Assembly (NCBI RefSeq): GCF_014200675.1 | Contig: NZ_JACHCI010000004.1 | Location: 310,001 to 374,000 of the forward strand | DNA length: 64,000 nucleotides | Source of the DNA: Janthinobacterium saanense | GTDB lineage: Bacteria; Pseudomonadota; Gammaproteobacteria; Burkholderiales; Burkholderiaceae_D | Direction: 5' to 3' | Shown: positions 8,535 through 17,701 of the stretch, piece after piece | Position numbering within the stretch: the stretch's first letter is position 1 | Layout of the letters: each line of letters begins with the position of its first letter | Made by a program: the position numbers and the translations under genes | The notes under the pieces: model-generated | Seen by the model: only the letters and a program-made list of their open reading frames with translations | Told to the model about the DNA's origin: nothing | Database searches by the model: none

Positions 8535-10607
8535 ATGAATGCACCGCTTTCCGCTTCAGCGCTTGATCAACTCTGTGTCGACGCCCTGCGTTTTCTGGCG
8601 ATCGATACCGTCCAGCAAGCAAATAGCGGCCATCCGGGCTTGCCGCTCGATGCCGCACCGATGGCCTACACTTTGTGGACCCGCTTGCTCAAGCATGATC
8701 CGGACGACCCGCAATGGTTCGACCGTGACCGCTTCGTGCTGTCGGCCGGCCACGGCTCGGCCTTGTTATACAGCCTGCTGCACCTGACTGGCTACGCGCT
8801 GCCCATGGCGCAGATGCGCCAGTTTCGCCAATGGGGCAGCATCACGCCCGGCCACCCCGAACGGGGCTTGACGCCCGGCGTTGAACTCACCACCGGGCCG
8901 CTGGGCCAGGGTTTCGCCAACGGCGTCGGCATGGCGATGGTTGAAGCCCATCTGGCGGCACGCTTCAACCGCGATGGCCACACGGTGATCGATCATTGCA
9001 CCTATGGCCTGGTCAGCGATGGCGACTTGATGGAGGGCGTGGCGGCGGAAGCTGCGTCGCTGGCCGGTCACTTGCAGCTCGGCAAGCTGATTTATCTCTA
9101 CGACGACAACAATGTCACTTTGTCGGCCGGCACCGACATGACCTTCAGCGAAGACCGCGCCGCCCGTTTCGCTGCCTATGGCTGGCACACGCAGACCGTG
9201 GACGATGGCAATGACCTGGCAGCGCTGGAGCAGGCGCTGCGCGCCGCGCGCGCCGAAACCTCGCGCCCATCGCTGATACTGGTGCGTACCCATCTGGGAT
9301 ACGGATCGCCCAAGCAGGACAGTTTCGAGGCCCACGGCTCGCCGCTGGGCGAGGAAAACGTGAGACTTACCAAGCGCAAGCTGGGCTGGCCGGAAGCGCC
9401 GCCGTTTTATGTGCCAGACGCCGCGCGCGAGCATTTTCTTGCGCTGGGCCAGGGTGGCCGGCGTGAACATGCTGCATGGCAACAACGACTGGACGATTAC
9501 GAGCGTGCCTATCCCGCACTGGCGCTGGAATTGCGGCAGCTGATGCAGCCTGGCGGCTGCGCCTTGCCCGAAGGCTGGGATGCCGGCATACCCGCGTTTC
9601 CCGCCGATGCCAAGGGCATGGCCACGCGCAGCGCTTCCGGCCTGGTGATGAATGCCATCGCCGCACATTTGCCGGCGCTGATAGGCGGCTCGGCCGACCT
9701 CGATCCGTCCACTTATACGGCGCTGAAAGATACGGGCGACTTCCAGCCGCCGGCCCTGCTTGCACCCGACCGCCAGGGATCGAACGGCGGCGACTGGAGT
9801 TATGCGGGCCGCAACCTGCACTTCGGCGTGCGCGAACATGCGATGGCGGCGATCTCGAACGGCATCGCTGCGCATGGTGGCGCGATCCCGTTCTGCGCCA
9901 CCTTTTTGATTTTTTCCGATTACATGCGCCCGTCGATACGGCTGGCCGCACTGATGGATTTGCGCGTGGTGTTCGTCTTTACGCACGACAGCATCGCCCT
10001 GGGCGAAGATGGTCCGACGCACCAGCCGGTGGAGCAACTGGCCAGCTTGCGCGCGATTCCGCGTCTGATCGTGCTACGGCCAGCCGACGCCAATGAAACG
10101 GCGTATGCCTGGCGGGTGGCGCTGCAGTCACGCGAGCAGCCGGTGGCGCTGGCCCTGACGCGCCAGCATTTGCCGACCCTGGACCGCAGCAAATATGCGC
10201 CAGCTGATGGCTTGCTGCGCGGTGCTTATCTGCTGTCTGCGGCGGCGGGCGGCGAGGCACAGCTGCTGTTGATCGCCAGCGGCTCTGAAGTAACCCTGGC
10301 GCTGGCCGTGCAAGAGGCGCTGGCGCTGCGCAAGGTGTTCGCCAGCGTGGTGTCGATGCCGAGCTGGGAATTGTTCGATGCGCAGTCGCAGGACTATCGC
10401 GACACAGTGCTGCCGCCAGCGTTGACGGCGCGTCTGGCAATCGAGGCGGGTGTCTCGCAGGGTTGGCACCGCTATGTCGGCGACCACGGTGATGTGATGG
10501 CTATCGACACCTTCGGCGCCTCGGCCCCTGGTGATGTGCTGATGCAGCACTATGGCTACACGGTGGAGAATGTCTGCCAGCGCGCCCAGGCATTGCTGGG
10601 CGGCTGA
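8535..10607 (+). CDS. tkt: Transketolase
   Basis: A 690-residue thiamine-diphosphate transketolase that interconverts xylulose 5-phosphate and ribose 5-phosphate or erythrose 4-phosphate with sedoheptulose 7-phosphate and glyceraldehyde 3-phosphate. Visible features are N-S-G-H-P-G near residue 30, the [10 protein letters not shown] region, the ThDP/Mg motif S-D-G-D-L-M-E-G-V with the following D-N-N, and the C-terminal pyrimidine-binding part with R-E-H-A-M and [19 protein letters not shown] 8535 has GGGAG six bases upstream; an in-frame TTG at 8493 is less likely. The gene converges with tal, the two stops being only five bases apart, so the non-oxidative pentose phosphate genes are grouped here. 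Confidence 0.95.
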   Translation: MNAPLSASALDQLCVDALRFLAIDTVQQANSGHPGLPLDAAPMAYTLWTRLLKHDPDDPQWFDRDRFVLSAGHGSALLYSLLHLTGYALPMAQMRQFRQWGSITPGHPERGLTPGVELTTGPLGQGFANGVGMAMVEAHLAARFNRDGHTVIDHCTYGLVSDGDLMEGVAAEAASLAGHLQLGKLIYLYDDNNVTLSAGTDMTFSEDRAARFAAYGWHTQTVDDGNDLAALEQALRAARAETSRPSLILVRTHLGYGSPKQDSFEAHGSPLGEENVRLTKRKLGWPEAPPFYVPDAAREHFLALGQGGRREHAAWQQRLDDYERAYPALALELRQLMQPGGCALPEGWDAGIPAFPADAKGMATRSASGLVMNAIAAHLPALIGGSADLDPSTYTALKDTGDFQPPALLAPDRQGSNGGDWSYAGRNLHFGVREHAMAAISNGIAAHGGAIPFCATFLIFSDYMRPSIRLAALMDLRVVFVFTHDSIALGEDGPTHQPVEQLASLRAIPRLIVLRPADANETAYAWRVALQSREQPVALALTRQHLPTLDRSKYAPADGLLRGAYLLSAAAGGEAQLLLIASGSEVTLALAVQEALALRKVFASVVSMPSWELFDAQSQDYRDTVLPPALTARLAIEAGVSQGWHRYVGDHGDVMAIDTFGASAPGDVLMQHYGYTVENVCQRAQALLGG

Positions 10608-10612
10608 TGCAG

Positions 10613-11686
10613 TTATTTGCCTGGCTTGCTGCGTTTGCTGTCTAGCACTTGCAGTAAGGCGCGCCAGGAAGTGGCGAACGCTTCGGCGCCCTCGTGCTGC
10701 AGTTGCTGTGCCAGTGCATCGAGGTCGATGCCGGCGGTTTTGTAGGCTGCCAGGGTCTGCTCGGCATCGCCGCCGTCGGCCGGCATGCTGCCGCTGACGA
10801 CGCCATGGTCGGCAAAGGCCAGCAGGGTTTTTTCCGGGATGGTGGTGATGGTGTTGGGGGCGGCCAGCGCCTGCAAGTAAAGCACGTCGGAGGCGTTTTT
10901 ATCCTTGGTGCCGGTCGAGGCCCATAGCAAACGCTGTGGCCGCGCACCGGTTTCGGCCAGATGGCGCCAGCGCCGTGAGGCCAGCAATTCGCGGTAGGCG
11001 CGGTAGGTTTGCCGCGCAACGGCGATGCCTAGATGGTTGCGCAACGCTGCCGGCACTTTTTCGGCCACCGCCGCATCCCAGCGGCTGACGAATAGCGAGG
11101 CCACGGAAGCGATGGCGGGATCGAGCCCCGCTTCGAGGCGGCGCTCGATCCCACGCAGATACGCTTCGGCGGCCGCCTGGTATTGCGCGCAAGAAAACAG
11201 CAGGGTCACATTGACGGGCACGCCGGCGAAGATCGATTCTTCAATCGCCAGCAGGCCGGCCGGCGTGCCGGGAATCTTGATGAACAGATTGGGGCGATCT
11301 GCCCGCGCATGGAGTTCGGCGGCGATGCGTATGGTGGCTTGCGCGTCGTGCACCAGCAGTGGCGATACTTCCAGCGAGACCCAGCCATCGGCGCCATCGC
11401 TGGCATCGAAGTCGGGCCGGAACAGGTCGGCGGCGCGGCGCAAGTCATCCAGCGCCAGGTCGAAGAACAGCGCTTCGCCAGATTCGGCCTTGTTGCTGGC
11501 GATGGCCGCATCGTAGAAGGCCGTATCGGCCAGCGCATGCTGGTAAATCGTGGGATTCGAGGTCAGGCCGGTGATGGCCAGTTCGCGCCGGTAGCGCGCC
11601 AGCGTGCCGTCGTCGAGCAGGCCGCGTGTGATGTTGTCCAGCCACAGGCTCTGGCCCAGTTCATGCAAATTGATCGCTGCGTTCAT
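10613..11686 (-). CDS. tal: Transaldolase
   Basis: A 357-residue transaldolase of the longer type often found with gnd in actinobacteria, cyanobacteria and some proteobacteria. Features are G-L-T-S-N-P-T-I-Y near residue 39, the Schiff-base lysine region F-I-K-I-P-G-T-P-A-G-L, and L-L-W-A-S-T-G-T-K-D-K in the later barrel strands. It transfers the dihydroxyacetone unit between sedoheptulose 7-phosphate and glyceraldehyde 3-phosphate. AGGAG lies nine bases before the ATG. It follows gnd by 45 bases on the minus strand and is probably the last gene of the glk-lacI-gnd-tal run. Confidence 0.92.
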   Translation of the reverse strand: MNAAINLHELGQSLWLDNITRGLLDDGTLARYRRELAITGLTSNPTIYQHALADTAFYDAAIASNKAESGEALFFDLALDDLRRAADLFRPDFDASDGADGWVSLEVSPLLVHDAQATIRIAAELHARADRPNLFIKIPGTPAGLLAIEESIFAGVPVNVTLLFSCAQYQAAAEAYLRGIERRLEAGLDPAIASVASLFVSRWDAAVAEKVPAALRNHLGIAVARQTYRAYRELLASRRWRHLAETGARPQRLLWASTGTKDKNASDVLYLQALAAPNTITTIPEKTLLAFADHGVVSGSMPADGGDAEQTLAAYKTAGIDLDALAQQLQHEGAEAFATSWRALLQVLDSKRSKPGK

Positions 11687-11731
11687 GGTGATGTACTCCT
11701 GTTGGTGGGGCCGCGTGCGCGTCCCCGCTGT

Positions 11732-12775
11732 TTAGGTATTTGCTTTGGGCGGCGCGGCGCCCTGTTCCAGGTGGCCGCCGAAACCCTGGCGCATGGCCGA
11801 CAGCAGTTTGTCGGCATAGTCGGCCTGGCCGCGCGAGCCGAAGCGCGCAAACAGCGCCGCGCTCAAGATCGGGGCAGGGACTGCTTCATCGATGGCGGCG
11901 TTGAGGGTCCAGCGCCCTTCGCCGGAATCGGCCACGCGCCCCGCATAAGCATCCAGCGCGGGATCGCGCAGCAGGGCGGCGGCGGCCAGGTCCAGCAGCC
12001 ACGAGCTGACGACGCTGCCGCGCCGCCACAGTTCCGCGATCTCGGGCAAGTCCAGCGTGTATTGGTAAAACTCGGGATGTTCGAGCGGCGCCGTCTCGGC
12101 ATCGGCGTGGGCACTGTCGTGGTGTATGCCCGCGTCGGCGTGGCGCAGGATATTGAAGCCTTCGGCAAAGGCGCCCATGATGCCGTATTCGATGCCGTTA
12201 TGGACCATCTTGACGAAGTGGCCGGCCCCGTGCGGGCCGCAATGCAGGAAGCCCTGTTCGGCGCCTCCCGGACTGGCTTCGCGCCGGCCCGGCGTGCGCG
12301 GGGCCGAGGCGCTATCGGGCGCCAGGGTGGCGAACAGGGGCTTCAGGTGCTCGACTACCTCCGCTTCGCCACCGATCATCAAGCAATAGCCCCGCTCGAA
12401 GCCGGCCACGCCGCCGCTGGTGCCAACGTCGACGTGGCGCAGCTGGCGCGAGCGTAATTCTGCGGCGCGGCGGATGTCGTCGCGGTAGTAGGAATTGCCG
12501 CCATCGATGATGATATCGCCGGGTGCCAGCAGCGGTGTCAAGGACGCCAGCGCCGCATCGACCGCGCCTGCTGGCACCATCAGCCATAGCACGCGCGGCT
12601 GCACCAGCATGCCGATCAATTCTTCCGGTGTGGCCGCCGTGCTGACGCCAGGCCCGGCGATGGCAGCCCGCGCTTGTTCATGCGTGTCGTACGCCACACA
12701 TTCGTGGCCGCCAGCGCACAGGCGGCGCAGCATATTGGCGCCCATGCGCCCCAGACCTATCATTGCAAATTGCAT
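11732..12775 (-). CDS. gnd: 6-Phosphogluconate dehydrogenase, decarboxylating (short type)
   Basis: A 347-residue enzyme of the short GndA/YqeC class, which lacks the long C-terminal domain of E. coli Gnd and is often NAD-preferring. The Rossmann motif G-L-G-R-M-G-A-N-M-L lies at residues 8-17; D-G-G-N-S-Y-Y follows near 91, then V-G-T-S-G-G-V-A-G and the catalytic region G-A-G-H-F-V-K-M-V-H-N-G-I-E-Y-G. It oxidises 6-phosphogluconate to ribulose 5-phosphate. No glucose 6-phosphate dehydrogenase or lactonase gene lies in the window. It follows lacI by about 100 bases, with no clear terminator between them. Confidence 0.93.
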   Translation of the reverse strand: MQFAMIGLGRMGANMLRRLCAGGHECVAYDTHEQARAAIAGPGVSTAATPEELIGMLVQPRVLWLMVPAGAVDAALASLTPLLAPGDIIIDGGNSYYRDDIRRAAELRSRQLRHVDVGTSGGVAGFERGYCLMIGGEAEVVEHLKPLFATLAPDSASAPRTPGRREASPGGAEQGFLHCGPHGAGHFVKMVHNGIEYGIMGAFAEGFNILRHADAGIHHDSAHADAETAPLEHPEFYQYTLDLPEIAELWRRGSVVSSWLLDLAAAALLRDPALDAYAGRVADSGEGRWTLNAAIDEAVPAPILSAALFARFGSRGQADYADKLLSAMRQGFGGHLEQGAAPPKANT

Positions 12776-12876
12776 GGCGTGTATCTCCGCAGCTGGCTGA
12801 AGAAATCACCATGCGCCCTGTGGCCATGGCGGTCTGTGCGCGAGCGCACGCACAGGCCTTGATAAGCGCAGCAAAG

Positions 12877-13926
12877 CTAGCGTGCCACGCCTGACGAGGC
12901 CCGCACCATCAGCGTAAATTCCATCAGCTGATGCGTGGCGGCGGTTGTTTCACCAGCGCGGCGCTGGCGTATTTCATCGATCACCAGCTGTACGGCGGCG
13001 CGCGCCATGTCGGCGATGGGCTGGTGGATGGTGGTCAGTTCGGGCCAGACGGTGGTGGCCACGGGCGTGTTGTCGAAGCCGCAGACGCTTAACTGTTGCG
13101 GAACTTGCAAGCCCATGCCGTGCGCAACGGCCAGGGTGGCGGCGGCCATGTCGTCATTGCTGGCGAAGATGGCAGTCGGCAGGGTGTCCGCGCTGAGCAA
13201 TTCTCGCGCCGCGTCGAGTCCTGAACGGTAGGTGAAATAGCCTTGCGCCACGCGCTGGGCGTCTACTTTCAGCCCGGCGTCGCGCATGGCGTCTTCGAAG
13301 GCCTGGCGGCGCAGCAGGGCCGGCGTGTGGGCCGGATCGCCTTCGATAAAGCCGATGTCGCGGTGGCCCTGGGCGATCAGATACTGTGTCATGGCCAGCG
13401 CGCCCTGGTAATCGTCGATGCGCACGGCCGACACGCCGGGAGCGGGGCGGGCGGTGGCCACGGCGATGGCCGGCACGCCCATCTGGTTCAATTGCGCCAG
13501 TACTTCGGTTGAATCGCACAGCGGCGGCGGCACCAGGATGCCGTCCACGCCCGCTTCCACCAGGCAGGCGATGGCGCTGCGCTGGCTGGCCAGGTCGTCG
13601 CAGCGCTCGAGCAGCAGCTGGCCGCCGCCCTGGCGGCACTGGTCCATGGCGCCGACCAAAAATTCGCTGAGAAAGGCGGCGCTGGGATTGCTGTATAAAA
13701 GGCCGATGCGCAAGGTGCCCGTGCGGGCCGCCCGAGCCGCCAGGTTGGGCTGGTAGCGCAGTGCGGTGATCGCCGCTTCGACCTTGTCGCGCGTGACGGC
13801 GCTGACGCTGGCGCGCCCATTGATCACGCGCGATACCGTCATGGCTGACACGCCAGCCATGCGCGCCACGTCATGCACGGTGGCGTCACTGGCGGTATCG
13901 AGGCGTGGGGGAGTGGTGGCGCTCAT
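12877..13926 (-). CDS. LacI-family transcriptional regulator
   Basis: A 349-residue repressor with the LacI N-terminal helix-turn-helix (V-H-D-V-A-R-M-A-G-V-S, then T-V-S-R-V-I-N-G near residue 33) and hinge helix (L-R-Y-Q-P-N-L-A-A-R-A), followed by a periplasmic-binding-protein-like effector domain. The ATG comes one base after the stop of the glk-hexR gene, so it is translated from the same message. Context suggests control of the glucose/pentose-phosphate genes or of the divergent porin-transporter run. Similar proteins in other bacteria respond to gluconate or glucose derivatives; the effector here is unknown. Confidence 0.92.
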   Translation of the reverse strand: MSATTPPRLDTASDATVHDVARMAGVSAMTVSRVINGRASVSAVTRDKVEAAITALRYQPNLAARAARTGTLRIGLLYSNPSAAFLSEFLVGAMDQCRQGGGQLLLERCDDLASQRSAIACLVEAGVDGILVPPPLCDSTEVLAQLNQMGVPAIAVATARPAPGVSAVRIDDYQGALAMTQYLIAQGHRDIGFIEGDPAHTPALLRRQAFEDAMRDAGLKVDAQRVAQGYFTYRSGLDAARELLSADTLPTAIFASNDDMAAATLAVAHGMGLQVPQQLSVCGFDNTPVATTVWPELTTIHQPIADMARAAVQLVIDEIRQRRAGETTAATHQLMEFTLMVRASSGVAR

Positions 13927-13927
13927 C

Positions 13928-15841
13928 TTATTCGAGGTGGCCGCCGAATTTCAGCTTGCCGCTGATGCGCATGCCGTGCAGCTGGCCTTCTTCCAGCTGG
14001 GTGGCGCTGGTGCGTTGCGCCGTATCGCGCCGCGCCAGGCCCACCGACAGTATATCGAGCACCATCAATTGCAGCAGGCGCACGATCATCGGCACGAAGT
14101 TCAGATTTCCCTCGGGGTGGTTCAGGGTCAGCAGCACGTCGGCCAGCTTGGCCAGTGGCGAACCGCTGGCCGTGATCGCCAGCACGCTGGCGCCGCAGCC
14201 TTGCGCCACTTTCACCGTGCGCAGCAGGTCGGGCAGGGCGCCCGAGCGTGAAATGACCAGCGCCACGTCGCCCGGCTTGAGCATGGCGGCGCTCATTTCC
14301 TGCGCCTGCTGATCGGCAAAGAAATTGCTGATGATGCCCAGGTTGAGCAGCTTTTGCTGCATGTCGTCGGCCACCACGCGGGCACTGCCCACGGCCAGCA
14401 ATTCCACGCGCTGCGCGCTGCGCAGCAAGTCGATGGCGGTGGTCAGCGCCTTCACGTCGAGCATGTCGCGCAAGCCCAGCGCGGCCGAGGCGTTATTGCC
14501 CAGCACCTTGCGCGCCAGTTCAGCGTCGGAATCCGAGATTTCCACGTGGCAGTGCGATACCGTGATGGCGCCGCCCGTCAATCCTGACGCCAGCTTGAGC
14601 TTGAAGTCGGCTAGGCCCTGCACGCCGATCGAGCGGCAAAAACGCATCACGGTCGGCTGGCTCACGCCCACGCGCTGGGCGATTTCAGCGATCGGCAAGG
14701 TCAGCATGGCGTTCGGTTCCTTCAGCACCCAGTCAGCCACCTTGCACTCCGATGGGCTCATGCGGCCGCGCGCCTGGCGTACCGATTCCAGCACGGGCGA
14801 ACCGGAGTTGGCGCGCTTGAGTTTTTGCGCCAGGATGGCGGCAATGCCCAGGAAAGTGGGCAGCTCGGCCGTGATCAAAAAGGTGGGGATCTGCGCCAGG
14901 TATTCATTCAGCCGGCCTTTTTGTTCGAAGCGCGCGCGGAACTGCGACTGCTCGAACAAGGGGCCCAGGCGCGGCACGATGCCGCCGCCGATATAGATGC
15001 CGCCCAGCGCACCCAGAGTCATGGCCACGTTGCCGGCGATGGAGCCGAGAATCGCGCAAAAACAGTCCACCGCTTCGAGGCAGATATCGTCCTCATTGCC
15101 CAGGGCGCGGCTGGTGATTTCAGCGGCCGGCAGCGGCTGCACGTCTTGCAGGCCGGCCCGTTCGGACAGGGCGCGGTAAATCAGTTCCAGGCCCCGGCCC
15201 GATGCGAGGCGTTCGGCCGAAACGTGCGGCAGTTCGCGCCAGGCATACGACAGCACATCCATCTCGCGCTGGTCACAAGGCGCGAAGCTGACATGGCCGC
15301 CTTCGCTGCCCAGTGCGATCCAGCGGTCTTCGGCGGGGATCATGCCCGACACGCCCAGGCCCGTGCCCGAACCGAGCAAGCCGATCACGCTGTCGGCGCG
15401 GGCCATGCCGCCGCCGATCTGCAGGCGCTGGTCGGCGCGCAGATAGGGCAGGGCCATGGCCAGCGCCGTGAAGTCGTTCACTACCAGCAACGTGTCGAGG
15501 CCCAGCGCGGAGCGCATCGCTTCGATCGAGAAGAACCAGTGGTGGTTCATCATGCGGATGGTGTCGTCGTCGATCGGATTGGCGATGGCGATGGCCGCGT
15601 GGCGCACGCGCGCCGAGCCGGCGGCGCGCGCTTCGGCGCTCATCATATAAGCGTTGATGGCGTCCCGCAGCGAAGCGTAGTCATCGCAGGGCAGCACGGC
15701 GACTGCTTCCAGGTGGCCTTGCCGCGTTTCAAGCACGAAGCGGGCATTGGTGCCGCCTATGTCGGCCAGCAGGCGCGGTCCATCACTGAAGCGTTCTGAC
15801 GGGTCGCTGCCGCCTACCTCTATTTTTTCATCAATTCTCAT
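13928..15841 (-). CDS. glk: Bifunctional glucokinase / RpiR-family (HexR-like) regulator
   Basis: A 637-residue fusion. Residues about 1-330 are a Glk-type glucokinase (A-D-I-G-G-T-N-A-R-F near the start, L-G-S-G-T-G-L-G-V-S, S-E-G-G-H-V-S-F), phosphorylating glucose with ATP. Residues about 350-430 are an RpiR helix-turn-helix (I-A-Q-R-V-G-V-S-Q-P-T-V-M-R-F), and about 460-600 a SIS sugar-phosphate-binding domain, as in HexR, which senses 2-keto-3-deoxy-6-phosphogluconate. The fusion is known in Burkholderiales and would link glucose entry to control of downstream genes. ATG 15841 is chosen over an upstream in-frame start at 15886, because the extra residues do not belong to the domain. It heads the run to lacI, gnd and tal. 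Confidence 0.9.
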   Translation of the reverse strand: MRIDEKIEVGGSDPSERFSDGPRLLADIGGTNARFVLETRQGHLEAVAVLPCDDYASLRDAINAYMMSAEARAAGSARVRHAAIAIANPIDDDTIRMMNHHWFFSIEAMRSALGLDTLLVVNDFTALAMALPYLRADQRLQIGGGMARADSVIGLLGSGTGLGVSGMIPAEDRWIALGSEGGHVSFAPCDQREMDVLSYAWRELPHVSAERLASGRGLELIYRALSERAGLQDVQPLPAAEITSRALGNEDDICLEAVDCFCAILGSIAGNVAMTLGALGGIYIGGGIVPRLGPLFEQSQFRARFEQKGRLNEYLAQIPTFLITAELPTFLGIAAILAQKLKRANSGSPVLESVRQARGRMSPSECKVADWVLKEPNAMLTLPIAEIAQRVGVSQPTVMRFCRSIGVQGLADFKLKLASGLTGGAITVSHCHVEISDSDAELARKVLGNNASAALGLRDMLDVKALTTAIDLLRSAQRVELLAVGSARVVADDMQQKLLNLGIISNFFADQQAQEMSAAMLKPGDVALVISRSGALPDLLRTVKVAQGCGASVLAITASGSPLAKLADVLLTLNHPEGNLNFVPMIVRLLQLMVLDILSVGLARRDTAQRTSATQLEEGQLHGMRISGKLKFGGHLE

Positions 15842-16052
15842 GGCGTTGCTTTTGTCTCGTATGCGTGCGCTGTCGTTGCGGCGCAACTGTCGTTATCGGC
15901 GAAAACCAAGGATTCTAATGCGAATACGGCGGGCGTGCCAAAAATTGCCCCCTGTTTCAAACGTGCTGCCTGCTTGTCTGCGAAGAACGGCAGGGCTGAA
16001 AAAAGGAGAAATCAAGGCACAAATAAAGTGTCGCAGAGTAGTCGTAGGATTA

Positions 16053-16067
16053 CAACATAATATGTTG
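16053..16067. promoter_or_regulatory. Inverted repeat CAACATA-A-TATGTTG, candidate operator
   Basis: A perfect 7-bp inverted repeat around one central base. It overlaps the predicted -35 box of the porin promoter. Candidate binders are the neighbouring LacI-family or HexR-like regulators; it does not match the usual HexR consensus closely. Confidence 0.45.
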
Positions 16068-16093
16068 ATATTTGTTCGTAGTATAGTTACTAT
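16065..16093 (+). promoter_or_regulatory. Candidate sigma70 promoter of the porin gene with overlapping repeat
   Basis: TTGATA 16065-16070 and TACTAT 16088-16093 are separated by 17 bases. The -10 box lies within ATAGT-T-ACTAT (16083-16093), an odd-length palindrome, itself part of TAGTA-N4-TACTA. Regulator binding at either repeat would occlude polymerase. Based on sequence resemblance only. Confidence 0.4.
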
Positions 16094-16173
16094 GTCCCTG
16101 CTGGAAAGAATTCTGGCCAGTCAATTCGGCCACGAATTACTAGATAAAAAATAAATTACTGAGGAGACTTACC

Positions 16174-17481
16174 ATGCTGCATCGCACCATGTTAAAGGCC
16201 GCGTTGAAATCGCTGCCTGCTGCCATCGTTTTAGCCATCGCCAGCGGTACCGTTGCTGCCGACCCTATGTTCCCAAGTGACACCGAAGGTTTCCACGGCT
16301 ACCTGCGCGCTGGCGCCGGCAGCACGACCGCTGACGGCGGCGGCCCACAAAGCTGCTACGGCCTGGGCGGCAACACCACGAAATATCGCCTCGGCAATGA
16401 GTGCGATGCCTACACGGAATTCGGTTACACCAAGGCCATCGCCAAGTCCGGCGACGTCACTTATATGGCCACTCTGTGGGTCAACGCTTTTGCGCCGACT
16501 TCCGACTTCGGCGACCGCAAGGTCGGCATCGTCAAGGCTTACGTCGAAGCACAAGGCCTGGACTTCCTGGCTGGCGGCACGGCCTGGGTCGGCAAGCGTT
16601 TCTACTACCGTCCTGACATCCATATGCTCGATACGCAGTACATCAACATGAACGGTACCGGTGCTGGTCTGGACCGTATCGGCAACTTCGGTCCCGGCAA
16701 GCTGTCGTACGCCTTCTTCAAGGACAACGACGTCACCAATACCTTCACCGACCCGGTCACGGGCAAGACCACCGTCAGTACCCAGTCCGCCGTGCGCCAG
16801 AACTTGATCTACGGTGAAATTCCTGTCAACGTGAATGGTACGCTGGACATCGCCGGCACCTTCATCAGCGGTCAGGGTAAAAACAACGATGGTCTGGGCG
16901 AGCGCCACAATGGCTGGCAATTGTCGGCCTTCCACCGTCAATCGAAAGTCTGGGGCGGCGGCAACACCTTCGGCGTGCAATACGGCGTCGGTCCTGGCAT
17001 CGGTGGCGCCAGCAACGGCCAGTTTGGCGCATCGGGCAGCACCTTGTTCGGTTCGGACGTGAAACGTACCCGCGTGTTCAATGATATGGCGATCCAGCCG
17101 CTGGACCATTTCGGCATGGAATTCGTGGCCCTGTGGCAAAAAGACCAGTCGAACGCCACTGGTTCGTCGGTCTGGACCACGGTCGGTGTGCGCCCAGTGT
17201 ACGCGCTGACCAACAACTTCAAGCTGGTTGCCGAACTGGGTACGGACCGTGTCACGCAAGAGAATGGCCCGGCCAAACGCCTGACCAAAATCACCTTTGC
17301 ACCGACCATCTCGGCCGGTCCTGGCCTGTGGTCGCGTCCTGAATTGCGCGCCTTTGTCACCTACGGCAAATGGAACGATGCAGCGACCGCCTCGGTCAAC
17401 GCCAACAACAATTCGGGCCCGGTGTACAACAACAATACCAGCGGTACCTCGTACGGCTTCCAGGTCGAAACCTGGTTCTAA
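16174..17481 (+). CDS. Maltoporin-like carbohydrate porin (LamB family)
   Basis: A 435-residue outer-membrane porin. A signal peptide of about 28 residues ends A-S-G-T-V-A-A. The mature start (F-H-G-Y-L-R-A-G-A-G-S) and the paired cysteines in Q-S-C-Y-G-L-G-G-N and G-N-E-C-D are typical of LamB-type sugar porins, as are the many alternating aromatic beta strands and the terminal W-F. It should let glucose or small oligosaccharides cross the outer membrane for the ABC transporter encoded next. ATG 16174 follows GAGGAGA. A strong terminator follows, so it may form its own transcription unit. Confidence 0.9.
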   Translation: MLHRTMLKAALKSLPAAIVLAIASGTVAADPMFPSDTEGFHGYLRAGAGSTTADGGGPQSCYGLGGNTTKYRLGNECDAYTEFGYTKAIAKSGDVTYMATLWVNAFAPTSDFGDRKVGIVKAYVEAQGLDFLAGGTAWVGKRFYYRPDIHMLDTQYINMNGTGAGLDRIGNFGPGKLSYAFFKDNDVTNTFTDPVTGKTTVSTQSAVRQNLIYGEIPVNVNGTLDIAGTFISGQGKNNDGLGERHNGWQLSAFHRQSKVWGGGNTFGVQYGVGPGIGGASNGQFGASGSTLFGSDVKRTRVFNDMAIQPLDHFGMEFVALWQKDQSNATGSSVWTTVGVRPVYALTNNFKLVAELGTDRVTQENGPAKRLTKITFAPTISAGPGLWSRPELRAFVTYGKWNDAATASVNANNNSGPVYNNNTSGTSYGFQVETWF

Positions 17482-17489
17482 GTACCTGG

Positions 17490-17514
17490 GCGCATCCTGA
17501 TGGATGCGCTTTTT
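17490..17514 (+). terminator. Rho-independent terminator after the porin gene
   Basis: GCGCATCC 17490-17497 pairs perfectly with GGATGCGC 17502-17509 over a four-base loop and is followed by five T residues (17510-17514). It starts eight bases after the porin stop. Confidence 0.9.
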
Positions 17515-17581
17515 GGCGTCGCCCCATGATATGAATTATTATGCAACTCTGTCATGGATTGCGGTGCCAGCTTACGACTGA

Positions 17582-17640
17582 TGCGCCTGCCCGTTTGCGT
17601 ACGGGCAGGTGCGCAAGAGCGCCGATACAGGCGCATTTTT
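17582..17640 (+). promoter_or_regulatory. Tandem stem-loops in the leader of gtsA, the second terminator-like
   Basis: Hairpin 1 (17582-17613) pairs CCTGCCCGT with ACGGGCAGG over a six-base loop and extends three or four more pairs with G-U wobbles. Hairpin 2 (17619-17634) pairs GCGCC with GGCGC and is followed at once by ATTTTT (17635-17640). They lie beyond the porin terminator and about 60 bases before the binding-protein ATG, where a leader would be expected. This resembles an attenuator or an RNA-stability element. No leader peptide was found. Confidence 0.5.
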
Positions 17641-17701
17641 CACCTTGTTCGGCCTGCTGTGCCGAAGCCCCTAAAAGCTTGATCAAAAAAGGAATGTGGA
17701 G

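Larger units (their letters stand above)
15842..16173. promoter_or_regulatory. Divergent control region between glk-hexR and the porin gene
   Basis: About 330 bases with no convincing gene. The porin-proximal half is AT-rich. It holds two inverted repeats and a sigma70-like promoter, listed separately, and a good ribosome site (GAGGAGA) before the porin ATG. A possible 20-codon frame (16092-16154) overlaps the predicted -10 box and has no ribosome site. Confidence 0.5.

Noticed and set aside
12834..12855. Hairpin CTGTGCG-N8-CGCACAG between lacI and gnd
   Set aside because: No T tract on the minus strand, so it is not a convincing terminator; lacI-gnd read-through is still likely.
16092..16154. 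Possible 20-codon gene upstream of the porin
   Set aside because: It overlaps the predicted -10 box, has no ribosome site and is too short to judge without comparison.
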